DNA of 64,000 nucleotides, taken from the NCBI GenBank assembly GCA_030522415.1, contig CM060107.1, positions 240,001 to 304,000 on the forward strand, in the 5' to 3' direction. The number at the start of each line of letters is the position of its first letter. Position 1 is the first letter of the stretch. Positions 13,612 to 21,575 of this stretch are shown one piece after another. The translations under genes were made by a program, and so were the position numbers. The DNA is from Channallabes apus. Taxonomy: Eukaryota; Chordata; Actinopteri; Siluriformes; Clariidae. Under the pieces are notes generated by a model that made no database searches, was not told the DNA's origin, and saw only the letters and a program-made list of their open reading frames with translations.

Positions 13612-16489
13612 CATTTTATTTATAATGCACTTTATATTTCACTTTAAGTTCTACAAATTATTTCAAGACTCCTAATATGCCTAATATGATGCAGTATTAA
13701 ATCCTAACGCATCGTTTTACTCCCTGCATTAATGCGGTCTACCTTTACTGTCATTTATGTTTTCTAATGTACAGACAGGTCAGGGAGGCGGAAACAGCTG
13801 CAGCAGTAGTGCCCCTAGTGTAAGAAAAACTGAAGTGCAGGGGCTGAACCATGAGGAAAAAGCAGCAGACCATGAAAATATGAAAGCAGTACTGAATAGA
13901 AACCAGCAGGGTGGCAGCACTGAGATGTGTGGAGTACCAGGACTACGCACAAGGACAAGGGCGAGACCCATCAGAAGTAAGAAAGATATACATGCACCAT
14001 AGTGAGACAAATGCTCACGCTCTAATAAATATTAACCATTTCCAGATACAGATGGAACGGTTGAAAGATATTAGTTGGATATTTTTGATGAGGCAAGATT
14101 CTGAGGTATATATGGTAGAGGTAGGAAAAGATTCTGAGATGTCAATAGTGCCGGTAGGGAAAGACTCTGATAGGGATGGTAGGAGTGGGGTAAGAGTCTG
14201 AGATATGGATGGTTGGAGTGGGATAAGAGTCTGAGATAGGGATGGTAGGAGTGGGGTAAGAGACTGAGATATGAATGGGAGTGGGGTAAGAGTCTGAGAT
14301 GGATGGTTGGAGTGGGGTAAGAGTCTGAGATATGGATGGTAGGAGTGGGGTAAGAGTCTGAGATGGATGGTTGGAGTGGGGTAAGAGTCTGAGATATGGA
14401 TGGTTGAAGTGGGGTAAGAGTTTGAGATATGGATGGTAGGAGTGGGGTAAGAGTCTGAGATAGGGATGGTAGGAGTGGGGTAAGAGTCTGAGATATGGAT
14501 GGGAGGAGTGGGGTAAGAGTCTGAGATATGGATGGTAGGAGTGGGGTAAGAGTCTGAGATAGGGATGGTAGGAGTGGGGTAAGAGTCTGAGATAGGGATG
14601 GTAGGAGTGGGGTAAGAGTCTGAGATAGGGATGGTAGGAGTGGGGTAAGAGTCTGAGATATGGATGGTAGGAGTGGGGTAAGAGTCTGAGATATGGATGG
14701 TTGGAGTGGGGTAAGAGTCTGAGATAGGGATGGTAGGAGTGGGGTAAGAGTCTGAGATATGGATGGTAGGAGTGGGGTAAGAGTCTGAGATAGGGATGGT
14801 AGGAGTGGGGTAAGAGTCTGAGATATGAATGGTAGGAGTGGGGTAAGAGTCTGAGATGGATGGTTGGAGTGGGGTAAGAGTCTGAGATATGGATGGTAGG
14901 AGTGGGGTAAGAGTCTGAGATATGGATGGTAGGAGTGGGGTAAGAGTCTGAGATATGGATGGTAGGAGTGGGGTAAGAGTCTGAGATGGATGGTTGGAGT
15001 GGGGTAAGAGTCTGAGATATGGATGGTTGGAGTGGGGTAAGAGTCTGAGATATGGATGGTAAGAGTGGGGTAAGAGTCTGAGATAGGGATGGTAGGAGAG
15101 GGGTAAGAGTCTGAGATATGGATGGTAGGAGTGGGGTAAGAGTCTGAGATATGGATGGTTGGAGTGCGGTAAGAGTCTGAGATAGGGATGGTAGGAGAGG
15201 GGTAAGAGACTGAGATATGAATGGGAGTGGGGTAAGAGTCTGAGATGGATGGTTGGAGTGGGGTAAGAGTCTGAGATATGGACGGTAGGAGTGGGGTAAG
15301 AGTCTGAGATATGGATGGGAGTGGGGTAAGAGTCTGAGATATGGATGGTAGGAGTGGGGTAAGAGTCTGAGTTGGATGGTTGGAGTGGGGTAAGAGTCTG
15401 AGATATGGATCGTTGGAGTGGGGTAAGAGTCTGAGATATGAATGGTAGGAGTGGGGTAAGAGTCTGAGATAGGGATGGTAGGAGTGGGGTAAGAGGCTGA
15501 GATATGGATGGTAGGAGTGGGGTAAGAGTCTGAGATAGGGATGGTAGGAGTGGGGTAACAGACTGAGATATGAATGGGAGTGGGGTAATAGTCTGAGATG
15601 GATGGTTGGAGTGGGGTAAGAGTCTGAGATATGGATGGGAGTGGGGTAAGAGTCTGAGATATGGATGGGAGTGGGGTAAGAGTCTGAGATATGGATGGTA
15701 GGAGTGGGGTAAGAGTCTGAGATGGATGGTTGGAGTGGGGTAAGAGTCTGAGATATGGATGGTTGGAGTGGGGTAAGAGTCTGAGATATGGATGGTAGGA
15801 GTGGGGTAAGAGTCTGAGATGGGGATGGTAGGAGTGGGGTAAGAGTCTGAGATAGGGATGGTAGGAGTGGGGTAAGAGTCTGAGATATGGATGGTAGGAG
15901 TGGGGTAAGAGTCTGAGATATGGATGGTAGGAGTGGGGTAAGAGTCTGAGATATGGATGGTAGGAGTGGGGTAAGAGTCTGAGATATGGATGGTAGGAGT
16001 GGGGTAAGAGTCTGAGATATGGATGGTTGGAGTGGGGTAAGAGTCTGAGATGCAGAGAGAGCCAGGAAAAATCTTTCAACAGAACTTTCAATACTTCTTT
16101 TTAATTATGGCCACAAGAGTGAGATATTTGTGTTACATCCAGGTCGTCCTACATTAACAACAGCAAATGAAGATGTAATGACTGACGATGCAGCTGATGA
16201 CATCATGGAGCGAATAGTACGTTCGGCTACACAGAATTCACAATATCGCACCCAACCACGTGAACGGAGACGGTCACGCGGCAACCGTAAATCATGTAAG
16301 TGAAAATGTACATACTTTCCACACAATTTGCACATGAACATTTGACAGTATAAGCCAAAAGGGAGCGGTAATAAAGTCTCATTCTACATTTTCTGCTCCG
16401 TCTGTCTCTTATTTGCTCTTTCTCTTTTAGTGCGGAGAACATTAAAGAATGATCTGACCCCAGAGGAGGCGCAAGCCCTGGATTTGTAA
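78..16489 (+). CDS. fhod3: Formin FHOD3 (FH1/FH2 domain-containing protein 3), 3' half of the gene
   Basis: FHOD3 is an actin-nucleating and actin-bundling formin needed for sarcomere assembly in vertebrate muscle. Exons read from splice sites and frame: 78-253, 495-635, 1432-1795, 2202-2330, 3031-3081, 3168-3322, 7090-7434, 7734-8515, 8800-8958, 9051-9233, 9393-9512, 9612-9773, 12125-12315, 12473-12677, 12920-12943, 13775-13976, 16143-16295, 16431-16489. Codon phases agree at every junction from 495 onward; the 253/495 junction does not, so an exon or splice site is missed there. The FH2 exons carry the FHOD3-type strings [19 protein letters not shown] and [10 protein letters not shown]. They match FHOD3 better than FHOD1 as I know those families. 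The 5' half (GTPase-binding and FH3 regions) lies outside the window. Confidence 0.93.
254..484. repeat. CA microsatellites flanking an fhod3 exon
   Basis: There are two (CA)n tracts, 262-284 and 427-484. The second has about 29 dinucleotides and ends ten bases before the acceptor of the exon at 495. Confidence 0.9.
495..635 (+). CDS. fhod3: fhod3 exon, acidic linker
   Basis: The acceptor is CCACACAG immediately after a long CA microsatellite (427-484), which therefore occupies the place of the polypyrimidine tract. The donor is GTAAGA at 636. Two bases complete a codon, followed by an acidic open frame ([10 protein letters not shown] motif), and one base is left over that joins the exon at 1432 to make Gly. 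The microsatellite against the acceptor could make splicing of this exon sensitive to repeat length; that is inference. Confidence 0.6.
636..1431. other. fhod3 intron with a repeat-like stretch
   Basis: No coding signal. The stretch 735-1340 includes a fairly CG-rich part (CTCCGCCCACAC, CCTGGCGGAAATAACTAACC) unlike the neighbouring intron sequence, and may be an old non-coding transposon that I cannot assign. Confidence 0.3.
1432..1795 (+). CDS. fhod3: fhod3 exon, linker with [10 protein letters not shown] motif
   Basis: The acceptor is TTATAG at 1431 and the donor GTATAC at 1796. The exon encodes an acidic, Ser-rich segment, then a conserved-looking stretch with [16 protein letters not shown] and FHLFSYD, then a run of Glu. 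It ends in phase 2 and joins the exon at 2202 in frame. The donor is weak (GTATAC), and the reading frame continues past it to a stop at 1875-1877. An ATTAAA follows at about 1942, so a shortened transcript is conceivable. Confidence 0.75.
2202..3322 (+). CDS. fhod3: fhod3 exons 2202-2330, 3031-3081 and 3168-3322: charged coiled-coil segment
   Basis: Three small exons with matching phases encode a highly charged helix rich in Glu and Arg ([20 protein letters not shown], then [18 protein letters not shown], then [14 protein letters not shown]), ending in a Ser-rich tail. This resembles the predicted coiled-coil region upstream of FH1 in FHOD3. Acceptors are CACCTCAG (2201), CTGTAG (3030) and CACTCAG (3167). 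Donors are GTCACC (2331, poor), GTAAGG (3082) and GTGAGT (3323). The acceptor at 2201 was chosen over one at 2235 because only it preserves the frame from the preceding exon and it has the better pyrimidine tract. Confidence 0.8.
2331..3030. other. fhod3 intron, AT-rich, with trinucleotide repeats
   Basis: No gene seen. The stretch 2949-3003 is a compound microsatellite (CAA, then AAT, then ATC repeats) ending about 25 bases before the acceptor at 3030. Confidence 0.7.
3576..3954 (+). mobile_element. tRNA-derived SINE (Mermaid/DANA-like) with perfect 12-bp target duplication
   Basis: The element begins with a tRNA-like head (GGCGGCACTGTGGTGTAGTG, box A-like, and box B-like GGTTCGATTCC), has the fish SINE body with CATGTTCTCCCCGTG and GGGTTTCCTCCGGGTACTCC, and ends in a GAAT tandem tail. 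The flanks TGTATGAAATAT at 3564-3575 and 3955-3966 are identical, so both ends are intact and the insertion is clear. It landed in the 3' untranslated part of an older L2. Similarity to Mermaid/DANA SINEs is from memory of those families. Confidence 0.85.
4656..6532 (-). mobile_element. DIRS1-type tyrosine-recombinase retrotransposon relic
   Basis: The minus-strand order is RNase H (6497-6060: [29 protein letters not shown]), the connection segment (6076-5885: [17 protein letters not shown]), then the tyrosine recombinase (5832-5623 N-terminal part, 5525-5112 with [13 protein letters not shown] and [11 protein letters not shown]). Near the left end, 4656-4700 and 4930-4982 form an inverted repeat around GTTACTTTGCTGTAAC-like sequence, as in the terminal repeats of fish DIRS1. 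The front of the reverse transcriptase is missing and frames are broken. Confidence 0.85.
5112..5832 (-). pseudogene. DIRS1 tyrosine recombinase, broken
   Basis: Two minus-strand reading pieces give the N-terminal core-binding part ([16 protein letters not shown]) and the catalytic part. The catalytic HxxR box appears as YSTRG, where intact DIRS recombinases usually have HSTRG, so the His is lost here. The tyrosine may be replaced too: the equivalent stretch reads RFFSLDV, while functional copies have RFYNLDV. The gene is therefore dead by residues as well as by frame. The expected residues are recalled from the family. Confidence 0.65.
6568..6936 (-). pseudogene. L2 ORF1 N-terminal fragment
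   Basis: An open piece begins [20 protein letters not shown] and has a second cysteine pair (CDRC), a zinc-finger-like start, followed by [15 protein letters not shown], which also occurs in the L2 at 25.6 kb. This identifies it as the ORF1 start of the same LINE family. The esterase part that should follow is missing because the DIRS1 element interrupts it. Confidence 0.7.
7090..7434 (+). CDS. fhod3: fhod3 exon, Glu-rich low-complexity segment
   Basis: The acceptor is TTCCTACAG at 7089 and the donor GTAAGG at 7435. The frame joins the exon ending at 3322 (phase 1 plus two bases). It encodes about 115 residues dominated by Glu, with imperfect EEPVEED repeats and a Ser-rich end. It precedes the FH1 exon. 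The Glu repeats are probably variable between fish species (inference). Confidence 0.8.
7734..8515 (+). CDS. fhod3: fhod3 exon carrying FH1 and the start of FH2
   Basis: The acceptor is ATTTCAG at 7733 and the donor GTAACC at 8516, phase 0. The exon encodes a conserved helix ([11 protein letters not shown]), an acidic patch, then the FH1 region with several runs of 5-8 prolines (about 8215-8320) that recruit profilin-actin. The lysine patch [10 protein letters not shown] follows and marks the start of FH2, with the dimerisation lasso and the segment [21 protein letters not shown] donor-like site inside (GGTGAGG near 7818) is not needed because the frame stays open and the downstream protein is conserved. 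Confidence 0.92.
8573..8735 (+). repeat. GAGT microsatellite and L2 3' tail fragment
   Basis: 8573-8600 is (GAGT)n. 8655-8735 reads AAGCTGCTTTGAGACAATGG and AAAGCGCTATATAAATAAA, the conserved 3' end of L2 LINEs, in plus orientation. It lies in the fhod3 intron before the exon at 8800. Confidence 0.8.
8800..9773 (+). CDS. fhod3: fhod3 exons 8800-8958, 9051-9233, 9393-9512, 9612-9773: FH2 core
   Basis: Four phase-0 exons encode the knob and core of FH2: [62 protein letters not shown] and ITRSAK. FH2 is the dimeric ring that nucleates actin and stays on the barbed end. GNFLNG is the hallmark motif of formins. Donors are GTTAAG, GTGTGT, GTAAGG and GTACAC. No stop or frameshift is visible in any exon, so the gene looks functional. 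Confidence 0.93.
10187..10459 (-). mobile_element. Antisense Mermaid/DANA-like SINE, 5' truncated, between long direct repeats
   Basis: In reverse, this is the body and GAAT tail of the SINE at 3576 (ATTCATTCATCTTCTATACCGC at the tail, GGAGAACATGCAAACTCCATG in the body), but the tRNA-like head is absent. A CA tract (10307-10339) lies inside. The flanks share about 45 bases: ATGCACACATTTACATACTT and onward at 10141-10186 and again at 10460-10516. That is longer than usual target duplications. Confidence 0.75.
10517..11640 (+). mobile_element. RTE-type LINE fragment (3' half of reverse transcriptase)
   Basis: The plus-strand open frame 10786-11640 (284 residues) begins near the catalytic motif MFADDIVF and continues through [55 protein letters not shown] and RWFGHVQRR to [15 protein letters not shown]. 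This C-terminal half is characteristic of the RTE-type elements common in fish. The preceding 10517-10785 (AGGAAGGGCATCCGACGTAA) belongs to the same repeat in broken form. The N-terminal half and endonuclease are absent. Confidence 0.75.
11641..12124. other. fhod3 intron, nothing recognised
   Basis: AT-rich intron sequence leading to the acceptor CTACAG at 12124. No repeat family or gene seen. Confidence 0.5.
12125..12677 (+). CDS. fhod3: fhod3 exons 12125-12315 and 12473-12677: FH2 post region
   Basis: The first exon begins [20 protein letters not shown] and ends within an Arg codon; the second completes it and reads [12 protein letters not shown], then [20 protein letters not shown] and the basic [12 protein letters not shown]. 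This is the FH2 post domain plus the coiled-coil/basic tail. A CA microsatellite begins immediately after the donor of the first exon (12318-12346). The second donor is GTGAGT at 12678, phase 0. Confidence 0.93.
12733..12866 (-). mobile_element. SINE fragment upstream of the fhod3 microexon
   Basis: It contains GGCAGACACTCTTATCCAGAG and GAGGGTTAAGGGCCTTGCTC, shared with the SINEs near 27,500-27,680 and 58,698-58,886. The tRNA-like end is worn. It lies 54 bases before the start of the 24-nt exon at 12920. Confidence 0.75.
12920..12943 (+). CDS. fhod3: fhod3 24-nt microexon at the position of the muscle-specific acidic insert
   Basis: A strong pyrimidine tract ending CCTCTGCAG (12919) precedes a 24-nt exon and a GTAATG donor. 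It encodes eight residues, TDEEDQSG, and is phase 0 on both sides, so including or skipping it keeps the frame. In mammals the striated-muscle form of FHOD3 carries an eight-residue insert of pattern T(D/E)5XE at the C-terminal end of FH2, phosphorylated by CK2. This fish version keeps T followed by four acidic-type positions but ends QSG. A SINE (12733-12866) lies just upstream. Confidence 0.75.
12944..13774. other. fhod3 intron with a TAA microsatellite
   Basis: No gene seen. (TAA)n lies at 13573-13609. The rest is AT-rich intron. Confidence 0.6.
13775..13976 (+). CDS. fhod3: fhod3 exon after the FH2 domain
   Basis: The acceptor is ATGTACAG at 13774 and the donor GTAAGA at 13977. It encodes a Gly/Ser-rich stretch followed by the conserved [10 protein letters not shown] and a basic tail ([11 protein letters not shown]), as in the segment between FH2 and DAD in FHOD3. 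It ends in phase 1 and completes a Ser codon with the exon at 16143. The donor GTAAGA is the same hexamer that is repeated dozens of times in the minisatellite of the following intron. Confidence 0.88.
14155..16052 (+). repeat. 33-bp minisatellite in an fhod3 intron, each unit with a GTAAGA
   Basis: Nearly 60 head-to-tail copies of a G-rich unit of about 33 bases (GGAGTGGGGTAAGAGTCTGA plus AGATATGGATGGT), with shorter variants of 27-30 bases. Variants differ mainly at TAT/TAG before GGATGG and at AGG/TGG before AGTGG, and are interspersed, as in unequal crossing-over. The unit has no stop codon in its antisense frames, which explains the long antisense open frame. Every unit contains GGGTAAGAG, close to a perfect splice donor. 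Confidence 0.97.
16143..16489 (+). CDS. fhod3: fhod3 last coding exons 16143-16295 and 16431-16489: DAD
   Basis: The first exon encodes [17 protein letters not shown], the amphipathic core of the diaphanous autoregulatory domain, followed by the basic, Ser-containing block [12 protein letters not shown]. The next exon gives [19 protein letters not shown] and a stop at 16487-16489. DAD binds the N-terminal half and holds the formin inactive until Rho-kinase phosphorylates Ser/Thr residues in the basic block (known for FHOD proteins). The stop overlaps a donor-like GTAAGC at 16486, so an alternative last exon at 16837 is possible. Confidence 0.88.
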
Positions 16490-16523
16490 GCATCTGTGAT
16501 GCAAGTGTAAAGATATCATCTAT

Positions 16524-16527
<4 letters not shown>

Positions 16528-16583
<56 letters not shown>
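16528..16583. repeat. CA microsatellite
   Basis: About 28 CA units, starting 39 bases after the fhod3 stop at 16489. Confidence 0.95.
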
Positions 16584-16585
<2 letters not shown>

Positions 16586-16836
16586 TTGTAGATAGCCATC
16601 TTTGATTGCAGTAGTCTTTTAGGCTTTGCATCTTTGCATTTGTTTTTGAGTTCGGGGTTGCAAAGCTTTTTACGCTTAACATTTTTTGTGTTGTTTCTAT
16701 AGAATCATTCATTTCTGAGTGTAAAATTAGTGTATCTGCTTCAGCATTTTTTTTTTACAGGTTGTATTGCGTGTTATGGTTTGTTTATGAATCACTGCAG
16801 GGTTTTCTGCTTCTAACATTATGTTTCCTTTTGTAG

Positions 16837-16864
16837 TGATGGATTGATTGACGTCATAAAGTAA
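16837..16864 (+). CDS. fhod3: Possible alternative last exon of fhod3
   Basis: If GTAAGC at 16486 is used as a donor and the strong acceptor CCTTTTGTAG (16836) as its partner, the frame continues as DFDGLIDVIK and stops at 16862-16864. AATAAA follows at 16889. Mammalian FHOD3 has a few residues after the conserved EEAxAL motif, so a short extra tail would be normal. Both ends are plausible from the sequence alone. Confidence 0.4.
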
Positions 16865-16888
16865 ATGCAGAACACTTTGGTAAAATAT

Positions 16889-16894
16889 AATAAA
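16889..16894 (+). promoter_or_regulatory. Candidate polyadenylation signal of fhod3
   Basis: AATAAA lies 400 bases after the stop at 16489 and 25 bases after the alternative stop at 16864. It is the first canonical signal downstream of the gene. The region is AT-rich, so a chance match is possible. Confidence 0.35.
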
Positions 16895-17184
16895 AAATAC
16901 AATTACAGTATTCCTTTAAAAATATTACTTTGTGTAATACGCCATGATTTAGCAACTCTTTGCTGATGTTTTTGTCATGGCGGTGTTTATCACAGGGGTT
17001 TTGTTTATTTTTCATTTTGAAGAAAAAATGGCTTGTAAACACTAGAAAATGTGCAGTTTTTAAAAACTCAGGTAAAGTACTTGAACAACCGTTGCAGTGA
17101 ATGGGGTTTAGATGGGGGAAAGTGGAGGATGGGACATTTAAAGAAAAAAAGTATTTAAGCAGTCTCGTTTCACTCTCTGTAGTA

Positions 17185-18092
17185 CAGCCGGCTCAAAAGT
17201 TTTGAGAATTACACAAATATTAATTAAGTCTGCTGCTTCAGTGTTTTCCGATCTTGTATTATTGTTGGCGTGACACAGGACTACAGGACTGATGGTAACG
17301 CTCAACTTTTCTTCTCCAAACCAGTTTTTTTCCCTGGATGCTTCTTTGCTGCTCTTCTTGAAATGTATGAAGGTGAGTGCTACCATCAGCAAAGAAGCCA
17401 CTTCTCTCCAGGAAAAACTTCAGGAACTGACTGATATTCTGCAAAGGGAACAGAGATTGGACTCCAATCGTTTGGGGCATCTGGAAAAACAGCTGGCCTG
17501 GAAAAGAAAAAGTGAGCGACACAATTAGTCCTGTAGTCCTGTGTCAGTGCCAACAGTAATGTTTTGGCACAGGCATGAGTAAGGCACAGTACAAAAAAAT
17601 CCTCCAAGAACAACTTCTCCCAACCATCCAAGAACAGTTTGGTAAAGAATAATGCCTTTTCCAGCATGATGGAGCTCCTCCCCATAAAGCAAAAGTGTCT
17701 CAGGGAACAAAACATGGAAATGAGCCATGGCCAGGAATCCCCCCAGACCTTAATCCCACTGAAAACTTGAGATCAAACCTCACAAGGCGGCTGGACAAAC
17801 ACAAACACACACATTCTGACAAACTCCAAGCATTGATGATGTTAGAATGTGGCCCAGAAGTTCGATGACAGCATGAGAGGGTGAACTGCAGAAGTCTTGG
17901 AAAAGAGGGATCAACACTACAATTACTGACTCTTTGCATAACTTAATGTAATTGTCACTAAAAGCCTTTGACACTTATGAAATGTTAGTAATTATATTTA
18001 AGTATACCAGAGTAACATCTGACACAAAGATCTAAAAACACTGAAACAGGAGACTTTGTGAAAATTAATATCCATGCCATTCTCGTCCAGTG
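17185..18092 (+). mobile_element. Tc1/mariner-type DNA transposon relic
   Basis: The left end reads TA then CAGCCGGCTCAAAAGTTTTG, followed by CTGCTTCAGTGTTTT. The right end contains the reverse complement of that inner part (AAAACACTGAAACAGGAGAC) and a worn terminal repeat near 18,092. The plus strand keeps transposase traces LFQHDGAPPHKAK (the second Asp of the triad) and a worn NPTENL near 17,755. Frameshifts and an internal replacement make it dead. Confidence 0.75.
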
Positions 18093-18772
18093 CACATTAT
18101 TTGGGATGTTCTGAATTATATTGCTTACCTATGAACAAAAAACATATTTACATTTTAATTATTGTTATAGTAAAAATATAACTTGTAATGTTTTGGTTTT
18201 TGTAAAAAAAGAAATTCCATCAGTACTGTTATGTAGTTTGTTCATATTTTTGTGTATTATATACTGTAATGTATTACAGTAACATTTTAATTTAATGAAG
18301 AATTTTTAAAAGCACAAAGCTGTGCATTGATATGTGGTGCAATGCATGGCTTTTATTTATTTATTTATTTGTAAAAAAATAATAATAATAAAAGCGATAG
18401 TGTGTCTGAAGTTTTTCATTTTAAATAAATGAACGTAATAATTATTTTCTCTACATTTTAATTCCTGGAATGATAATCCACAAAAAACATTCTGAGAACA
18501 GTAATCCAGTCTAGAATCAGAATAGAATCACCTTCTAATGGTGAACAAACTCTTGACCTAATGCATGACCTGAAAGTTTGCCTACCCTCTGGTTTTGCTA
18601 TCACTTGAGGTCACCTTGTCCCTTGTGGGTTTGGAGGTCTTTAGAGGTTTGCATCGTGACCTCATGCCTGGGCGTTACTTTAGAGGGTTTTATTTTCACC
18701 TCACCTCATGCTTGGCTTGAAAGGAAACCCAGTTGGCCTTAGGTTTTGACTTGGCTTCATCTTCATCCAACC
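18093..18772. other. Intergenic, nothing recognised
   Basis: AT-rich sequence with simple repeats (TTTA and AAT runs near 18,350-18,395). No coding signal seen. Confidence 0.5.
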
Positions 18773-18780
18773 CTTTAGGG

Positions 18781-19573
18781 AAGTGGTTCTCAACCTTTTT
18801 TTGCAGTGGGCTGCACTATGTCCAAGTTCAAATCTCACGGGCCGCATATTATTTACATATGACGTCATCAACGCGAAATAACCAGATATTATGCATCTAA
18901 AATTATTACAATTAGATGTATTATTATCATTAGAGAGTATAATTCTACTGACCATTAATGGGACACCTGATGTTGTCGGGAGCCGACCAATTTGGTGAAA
19001 TTTGGCTCAAAAGGAGTAACCGCACAATGAAGTTGTGAAGTGTAGTCTGTAAGACGCGCGTGGAAACGTGACTTGATGCGCGTCATTGCAGGAAATGTGC
19101 GTTCGCAAATGTATGTGGATCCAAATATGGGAAGCACTTTTGAACTTAATAATCTGAGGTTCTGTCCAGAGATGTTTCGCCACATTCCTGCAACTGAGGA
19201 TGACTGCTGCGCGGTTTGGCCGTGTCCTCTTGCCTGAACATCCATCAGTTCATCTTCGAGTGCGCAGTGAGGCAAACTGAAAGTTAGTTGATGACTGTTT
19301 TAAATCTGTCAGAGCGCGCGCGTTTGTAATTGTGTGCACATTAACTGCAATTGCATCAGTTCATAGTTGCGTCAGTTCTGCCCATATATGAAAACATGAT
19401 CACCAAAATTATTTTATGAAAAATATAGTTCAAAGTTTAATACATTTATTTGTTTAATACATTTTTTTTTATGAATTGTAAAACCATTTATTATTATTAT
19501 TTTTTTTTTTTTACGTGGTCAGCATCGCGGACCGCATTTGCATTTGTGATGGGCCGCAGGTTGAGAACCACTG
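18781..19573 (-). mobile_element. hAT-type DNA transposon, deletion derivative
   Basis: The ends are inverted repeats of the Charlie-like type: AAGTGGTTCTCAACC on the left, and GGTTGAGAACCACTG on the right. Flanking 8-bp duplications CTTTAGGG (18773-18780) and CTTTAGTG (19574-19581) differ by one base. 8 bp is the normal hAT target size. Inside, minus-strand 19275-18955 keeps a transposase C-terminal dimerisation region (FGSTYICERTFPAM, RLTDYTSQLHCAV). The catalytic part is deleted. Confidence 0.88.
18955..19275 (-). pseudogene. hAT transposase C-terminal (dimerisation) fragment
   Basis: 106 residues. The FGSTYICERTFPAMTRIKS stretch matches the conserved hAT C-terminal dimerisation motif (xxSTYxCExxFSxM). 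The domestic FAM200/ZBED-like genes share this motif, but the tight inverted repeats around it show that this is a transposon relic and not a host gene. Confidence 0.75.
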
Positions 19574-21575
19574 CTTTAGTGCAGCAATCTACAGTTGGCT
19601 GACTGAGTTTGGCCAACAGGCAGATTAGACCCAACCAAACATTTTCCTTGGGAGGCTTATACATAGGCACTGGAAACATGAGTCTCAGGCGAAATGAAAA
19701 CCAGGCTTTCCAGGATTTATTCTCTCAGTGCAATCAAGGGAATTAGGAGCAGAAACTGCATAGTTCTTTTAGTTCTACAGTACATCCTGAGAACCGTCTT
19801 TTACCACTTACTGCTTTGCTACATCCTACTGTCATTTACACTGACTTTCCTCATTCAAACCACCCAGCAAAGGCACCTGCACTGAGACCACTTCCTCCGT
19901 GGGTTACCATGGCAACATAATTAAATTCAATTAAATTTTATTTGTATAGCGCTTTTAACAATTGACATTGTCTCAAAACAGCTTTACACAATCAAAAGAA
20001 TTATTTAAGTTTGTATGGAATGTGAATGTGTATGAATCAAAATGTTCAGATAGTCCCTGGTGAGCAAGCCCGAGGGCGACAGTGGCAAGGAAAAACTCCC
20101 TGAGATGGTAATAGGAAGAAACCTTGAGAGGAACCAGACTCAACAGGGAACCCATCCTCATCTGGGTGAAACAGATAGCAGGAAATTATCTGCATTTATA
20201 CAGTGTTAAGTGTTAGGTTCAGCTATAATAGTTGATGTTAATTGATGTTATAATAGTTGATGTAAAATGGAGTCCAGTAGTTATTGGAGACTCAGATAGA
20301 CTTGTAGAAAGTTCCAGTCCTGAACTATCGAATTGTCAAGAAACAGCTGACAACACCAGTCGAGGCCAGAACCATCTTCTAAGTAGATAGAATCATCCCC
20401 AGATACCAGACGCATCCCAAAGAGACACACGGGGCATCCATGCGACGAGACCTCCAACCAGAAACGGGGCACCAGGATGGATCAGACAGGTCCGGAGGGC
20501 AGAGGGAGTCTGGATCACTGGCAGCTCAGGAATGACATATAGCTCGATAGAGAGAGAAAGAGTTAAAGGGGGAGACAGGGGGAGAGAGGAAAGAGAAATA
20601 GGGGGAGAAAGGAAGAAGAGGAGAGATGGCAATTAGGTATGGTCACAGTCACAATGTATAATGTGAATGTATATTTACTGTAGAGTGCAAGCAGGGACTC
20701 CGGCAGGACTAACTATGACAGCATAACTAAAAGGGAGAGCCAGAAGGAAACACAAACATGAGGGCTCCCTGAGATGTAAAGCAAACAATCACCTCACCGT
20801 CAACAAACCTGAGTGATCAAATGAGACTGAGGAAGAGAGCATCTAAACATACCAGTTCACCATAATACTCTACGTCCATGAGTCCCCCAGATCTGCTCCT
20901 TTACCTTATGGCAAATCTATTCATAAAAATGCTTGGCTAAATAAATAGGTTTTTAGCCTAGACTTAAACACTGAGACTGTGTCTGAGTCCCGAACACTAT
21001 TTGGAAGACTATTCCATAATTTTGGGGCTTTGTAAGAAAAAGCTCTGCCCCCAGCTGTAGTTTTCATAATACGCGGTACTGACAAGCAGCCTGCATCCTT
21101 TGACCGAAGTAGGCGTGGCGGATCGTAAGACACTAGCAGTTCGCTCAGATACTGCGGCGCGAGACCATTTAATGCTTTATACTGTATGTCAATAGTAGTA
21201 TTTTAAAATCAATGCGAAATTTCAAAGGGAGCCAATGTAGTGAAGATAGGATAGGTGTGATGTGCTCATATCTTCTGGTTCTAGTGAGGACTCTCGCTGC
21301 TGCATTCTGGACTAGCTGAAGCTTGTTTATGCACCTAACTGAACAACCAGACAGTAAGGCATTACAATAGTCCAACCTAGAAGTGATAAAAGCATGAACT
21401 AGTTTTTCTGCATCGTTTAGCGACAATATATTTCTTATCTTGGCAATATTTCTGAGGTGAAAGAATGCTATCCTGGTGATATTATCTACATGAGCTTCAA
21501 ATGAAAGGCTGGAATCGATAATCACGCCGAGGTCTTTTACTGTTGCACTTGATGGAACAGAAAGGCCATCTAAAG

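Noticed and set aside
14155..16052. CRISPR-like array
   Set aside because: Units are contiguous with no unique spacers, and the genome is vertebrate. It is a minisatellite.
14142..16091. 649-codon antisense open frame of repeated [11 protein letters not shown]
   Set aside because: It is produced by the minisatellite: units near 33 bases without stops in any antisense frame stay open by arithmetic. The frame even drifts between the three phases without closing. No start context or flanking gene structure.
17292..17528. 78-codon coiled-coil-like frame
   Set aside because: It lies inside the Tc1-like relic between its inverted ends, and is probably a chance frame of transposon sequence.
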